Position numbers and translations under genes: made by a program. From positions 5,952,753 through 6,016,752 of the forward strand of contig NC_085135.1 in assembly GCF_030269925.1 (NCBI RefSeq): 64,000 nucleotides of DNA, given 5' to 3'. The notes under the pieces are model-generated. The model made no database searches. It saw nothing but the letters and a program-made list of their open reading frames with translations, and was not told the DNA's origin. The stretch is from Bombyx mori (Eukaryota; Arthropoda; Insecta; Lepidoptera; Bombycidae). Positions 60,989 to 64,000 of the stretch are shown here, piece after piece. Numbering within the stretch: the stretch's first letter is position 1; every line of letters begins with the position of its first letter.

Positions 60989-63900
60989 TAGAATACGTCA
61001 TAGATGGCATTCGTGACATTGAAGCCAATAAAGCAATTCTGTACGGTGCAGCAGACATAAAAGAATTTCAAAAGAAGTTAGACATCTATAGTGGATTTAG
61101 AAAGAAGATGTCTGCTAGATCTTCTCATTCTGGCCAGTCGTCTGCAAGTCACATAACCCATAAGAAGACTCATGTGAAAAGGTGTTTCAACTGTGGCGAC
61201 TTGGACCATCAAGCACCTGCCTGTCCAAAAGGAATCAAATGTTTTAAATGTAACGAATTTGGCCACAAATCTACAGACTGTACAAGTAATAAAATCAAGA
61301 AGACTCTGAACATTCTAAATAAAAGTGAAGAAGAGAAAGTTCCCTACAAGAAGATAAAGATTAATGAAACAGAAATGATAGCGCTAATAGACACAGGAAG
61401 CGATGTTAATTTGATTAGGATGACTGAAGCTGAAAGGATTACGAAAGACGCACTGAATAATCAAAATAACTCTAAGATATGCTTGACAGGTATAGCTGAA
61501 AAGGAGGTATACACAAAAGGAGTCTTTAATGCAAGAATACAAATAGATGATTGTTACGCTGATATAACATTCTACATTGTCCAAGATAATGACATACCTG
61601 TAAATGTGATTTTGGGAAACCCTATATTGAGAGAATTTGAAGTTAATTTTACTGCGGATGGGATTTTTGTTGAAAAAATTGTATATCTCACGCTATTAAC
61701 TGAAGAGAAAAATATCTACAATGAAAATGATACAATTAAATCAGAAAATTCAGACAAAATTAGAAAAATAGTAGAAGAATATAAACCTAACAAAGTAAAG
61801 AGAGAAAGTAACGTTGAAATGAAGATTATACTTACCGACGACGAACCAATACATCAAAATCCGCGACGACTTTCACCCCTGGAAATGAAGACGGTTAATG
61901 AACAGATAAAAGAATGGATAGAACAAGAGATAATACAACCAAGCAAATCTGACTACGCAAGCCCTGTGGTACTAGCTAATAAGAAAGATGGAACTTACCG
62001 ACTATGCGTAGACTACCGAAGACTGAATAAGAAGATAATAAAAGACCGGTTCCCATTACCACTGATCGAAGACCAAATAGACAAACTAAAGGAAGCGAAA
62101 GTGTACTCGACGCTAGATTTGAAAAATGGATTCATGCACGTTAACGTCCATAAAGATAGCAGGAAGTATACGTCGTTTGTTACGCCTCAAGGCCAATACG
62201 AATTTCTTAAAATGCCTTTCGGTCTCTACACAGCGCCATCTGTATTTCAAAGATTCATCAATAACATCTTTCAAGATCTTATCTCAAATGGCACTGTCCT
62301 GGCATATCTCGATGATCTTATTGTTCCAGCAAAGTCAGAAGAAGAAGGACTGATAAAGTTAGAAAAGGTATTTAAAAGAGCTGCAGAATTTGGTTTACAA
62401 TTTAATTACAAGAAATGCCATTTCATGAAAAAAGAAATAGAGTATCTGGGCTATGTCATCAAAGATAATGAGGTTCGGCCATCAAAAGAAAAGATTGCCG
62501 CGGTGTCTAAATTTAAAATACCACACAATGTAAAATTACTACAATCATTTCTCGGACTCACTGGATATTTTAGAAAGTTTGTAAGAAACTACTCTTTGAT
62601 CGCAAAACCATTAACGAATCTTTTGAAGAACGATGCCGAGTTCAATTTTGACGATGAATGTGAAAAGGCTTTTATTGAACTAAAGAAGATACTATGTGGA
62701 TCGCCAGTTCTCCAAATTTTCAACCCCGATTATGAAACAGAAATTCATACAGACGCAAGCATGGATGGATACGGAGCTGTCCTATTACAGAAATGCCCTA
62801 AAGACAATCTAATGCACCCTGTTTATTATATGAGTAAGAAAACGACTCCAGCTGAGAGGAAATACCATAGCTATTATTTAGAAATTTTAGCTATAGTTGC
62901 TGCTATTAAGAAGTTCCGAGTTTACGTTTTGGGAATACATTTTAAAATAGTAACCGATTGTTCTGCCCTAACAATGACTTTGCAAAAAAAGGATCTGCCA
63001 CCGAGAGTCGCCCGTTGGGCTCTGCTCCTCGAAGAATACGATTATGAAATTGAACACAGACCAGGATCAAGAATGAAGCACGCTGACGCTTTGAGTAGAC
63101 ATCCAGTTTGTTTAATTCTCACTGAAACGATGGCTCGTTTGAGGAAAGCACAGAATGAAGATGAACGAATAAGACTAATAAAAACAATTTTAGAGAAAGA
63201 AAATTACCAAGATTACATAATACAGCAAGACATACTTTACAAAGAGAAGGAAGGAAATAGATTGATTGTTATACCTAAGAAAATGCAGTACGAGATCATT
63301 CGTAAAAACCATGAGAGAGGACACTTTGGTATTACAAAAACAGAAGAATTAATCAACAGAGAATATTATATTGAGAATTTACAAGATAAGATAAGGAAAG
63401 TTATAGATAACTGCGTTGAATGCATTCTCATATCGCACAAGAGAGGTAAAAGGGAAGGACTATTACACCCGATAGACAAAGGCAATGTTCCATTATCAAC
63501 ATACCACATTGATCATCTCGGACCTTTGACATCTACTCATAAAAATTACAAGTATATCCTCACCGTTGTTGACGCTTATACCAAATTTACCTGGATTTAC
63601 CCTGTTAAGACTCTTACCGCTCTAGAGACGGTAGAAAAGTTAAGACTGCAACAGCAAACTTTCGGGTCACCAGAAAGGATTATTACTGATCGAAACGCCG
63701 CATTTACTGCAAATGAATTTCAAGAGTATTGCCGTAATGAAAATATTACACACTATACGATTACTACAGGACAACCCAGAGGAAATGGCCAGGTCGAAAG
63801 GATTCATCAGATTATCATTGCCGTGTTGAGCAAGCTCAGCGCTGATGATCCGACCAAATGGTACCGCCGTGTGTCTGTAGTACAACGCTGTCTGAATGGT

Positions 63901-64000
63901 ACCTACCAAAGAAGCATAGGAATGACGCCATTTGAATTACTCTTTGGCACTAAAATAAAAGATAAAGACGATGATGAACTTAAGAAGTTAATAGAGGAAG
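60985..64000 (+). CDS. Gypsy-B gag C-terminus and pol polyprotein (partial)
   Basis: One frame is open for about 1005 codons to the window edge. Order: two CCHC knuckles (CFNCGDLDHQAPAC, CFKCNEFGHKSTDC), protease (MIALIDTGSDVNLI), RT (YRLCVDYRRLN, AYLDDLIV with YLDD near 62304), RNase H (IHTDASMDGYGAVL, YYLEILAIVAA, VTDCSAL), integrase HHCC zinc region (NHERGHFG...CVEC) and core residues in YHIDHLGPL, RIITDRNAAF and NGQVERIH. All catalytic residues are visible. The function is protein processing, reverse transcription and integration of the element. Confidence 0.92.

Larger units (their letters stand above)
60037..64000 (+). mobile_element. Gypsy-B, Ty3/Gypsy LTR retrotransposon, partial (runs off window)
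   Basis: 5' LTR, tRNA-Pro-type primer-binding site, gag, then protease, RT, RNase H and integrase in that order, which is the Ty3/Gypsy order. The end of integrase, any env and the 3' LTR lie beyond the window. It is much better preserved than Gypsy-A; one frameshift is seen at the end of the gag frame. Confidence 0.92.

Overview
This is eukaryotic repeat DNA, almost certainly from a lepidopteran insect; silkworm (Bombyx) or a close relative is the best fit. The evidence is a tRNA-derived SINE with the tail typical of Bombyx Bm1/BMC1-type repeats, a Lep1-like Helitron, and CR1, Jockey and R1 clade LINEs with lepidopteran-style ORF1 proteins. I find no host gene, no tRNA or rRNA gene and no CRISPR array. 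Nearly every base that can be explained belongs to a transposable element. Such dense nesting of young and old elements is what is expected of heterochromatin or a W chromosome; that placement is inference.

Layout. 1-1380: ORF1 of an R1-clade-like LINE (minus). 1565-2453: AT-rich repeat with a unit of about 480 bp, pieces of which reappear at 8751-8813, 19223-20040 and 46039-46850. 2454-8619: decayed Copia element (minus), split by a 2.0-kb Tc1/mariner-like element (5313-7336) that holds a Jockey fragment. 8814-10127: unassigned AT-rich DNA. 10128-10483: fold-back element. 10484-19222: CR1-clade LINE (plus) interrupted by a Jockey LINE (itself holding a SINE), a 940-bp hAT element and a second SINE.

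20883-42823: a Ty3/Gypsy-like element ('Gypsy-A') whose LTRs ('LTR-A') are riddled with copies of one young Jockey-clade LINE ('LINE-J'). Copy A (minus, full length) and copy B (plus, nearly full length) form a head-to-head inverted repeat with ~5-kb arms and a 118-bp spacer that carries the LTR TATA box. Gypsy-A gag is open; its pol is decayed. A ~60-bp minisatellite and a ~66-bp LTR minisatellite follow. LINE-J copies C (5' truncated) and D (full length) then sit at the same LTR target site as copy B. Copies A, B and D have open ORF1 and ORF2.

42824-60033: a tandem duplicate of the block that begins in the hAT element at ~15613. It carries the same CR1 lesions, a SINE deletion scar, the same Helitron and the same LINE fragment. 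It then differs by its own insertions: LINE-J copy E, the 5' part of LINE-J copy F, and an R1-clade LINE (54087-59902) with a UAAUG ORF1/ORF2 junction. 60037-64000: a second Ty3/Gypsy element ('Gypsy-B') with LTR, a tRNA-Pro-type primer-binding site, a gag ORF and an open pol ORF that runs off the window.

How the parts work together: LTR-A acts as the main landing pad. LINE-J inserted three times at the same ATCCTTAG motif about 30 nt below its TATA box, and a further LINE-J copy and an R1 element also interrupt LTR-A. Layers can be ordered by nesting: 480-bp repeat, then Copia and CR1, then Jockey/hAT/SINE insertions in CR1, then tandem duplication, then private LINE-J insertions. No new host system is visible; the most unusual features are the LINE-J palindrome, the recurrent target site and the tandem duplication.
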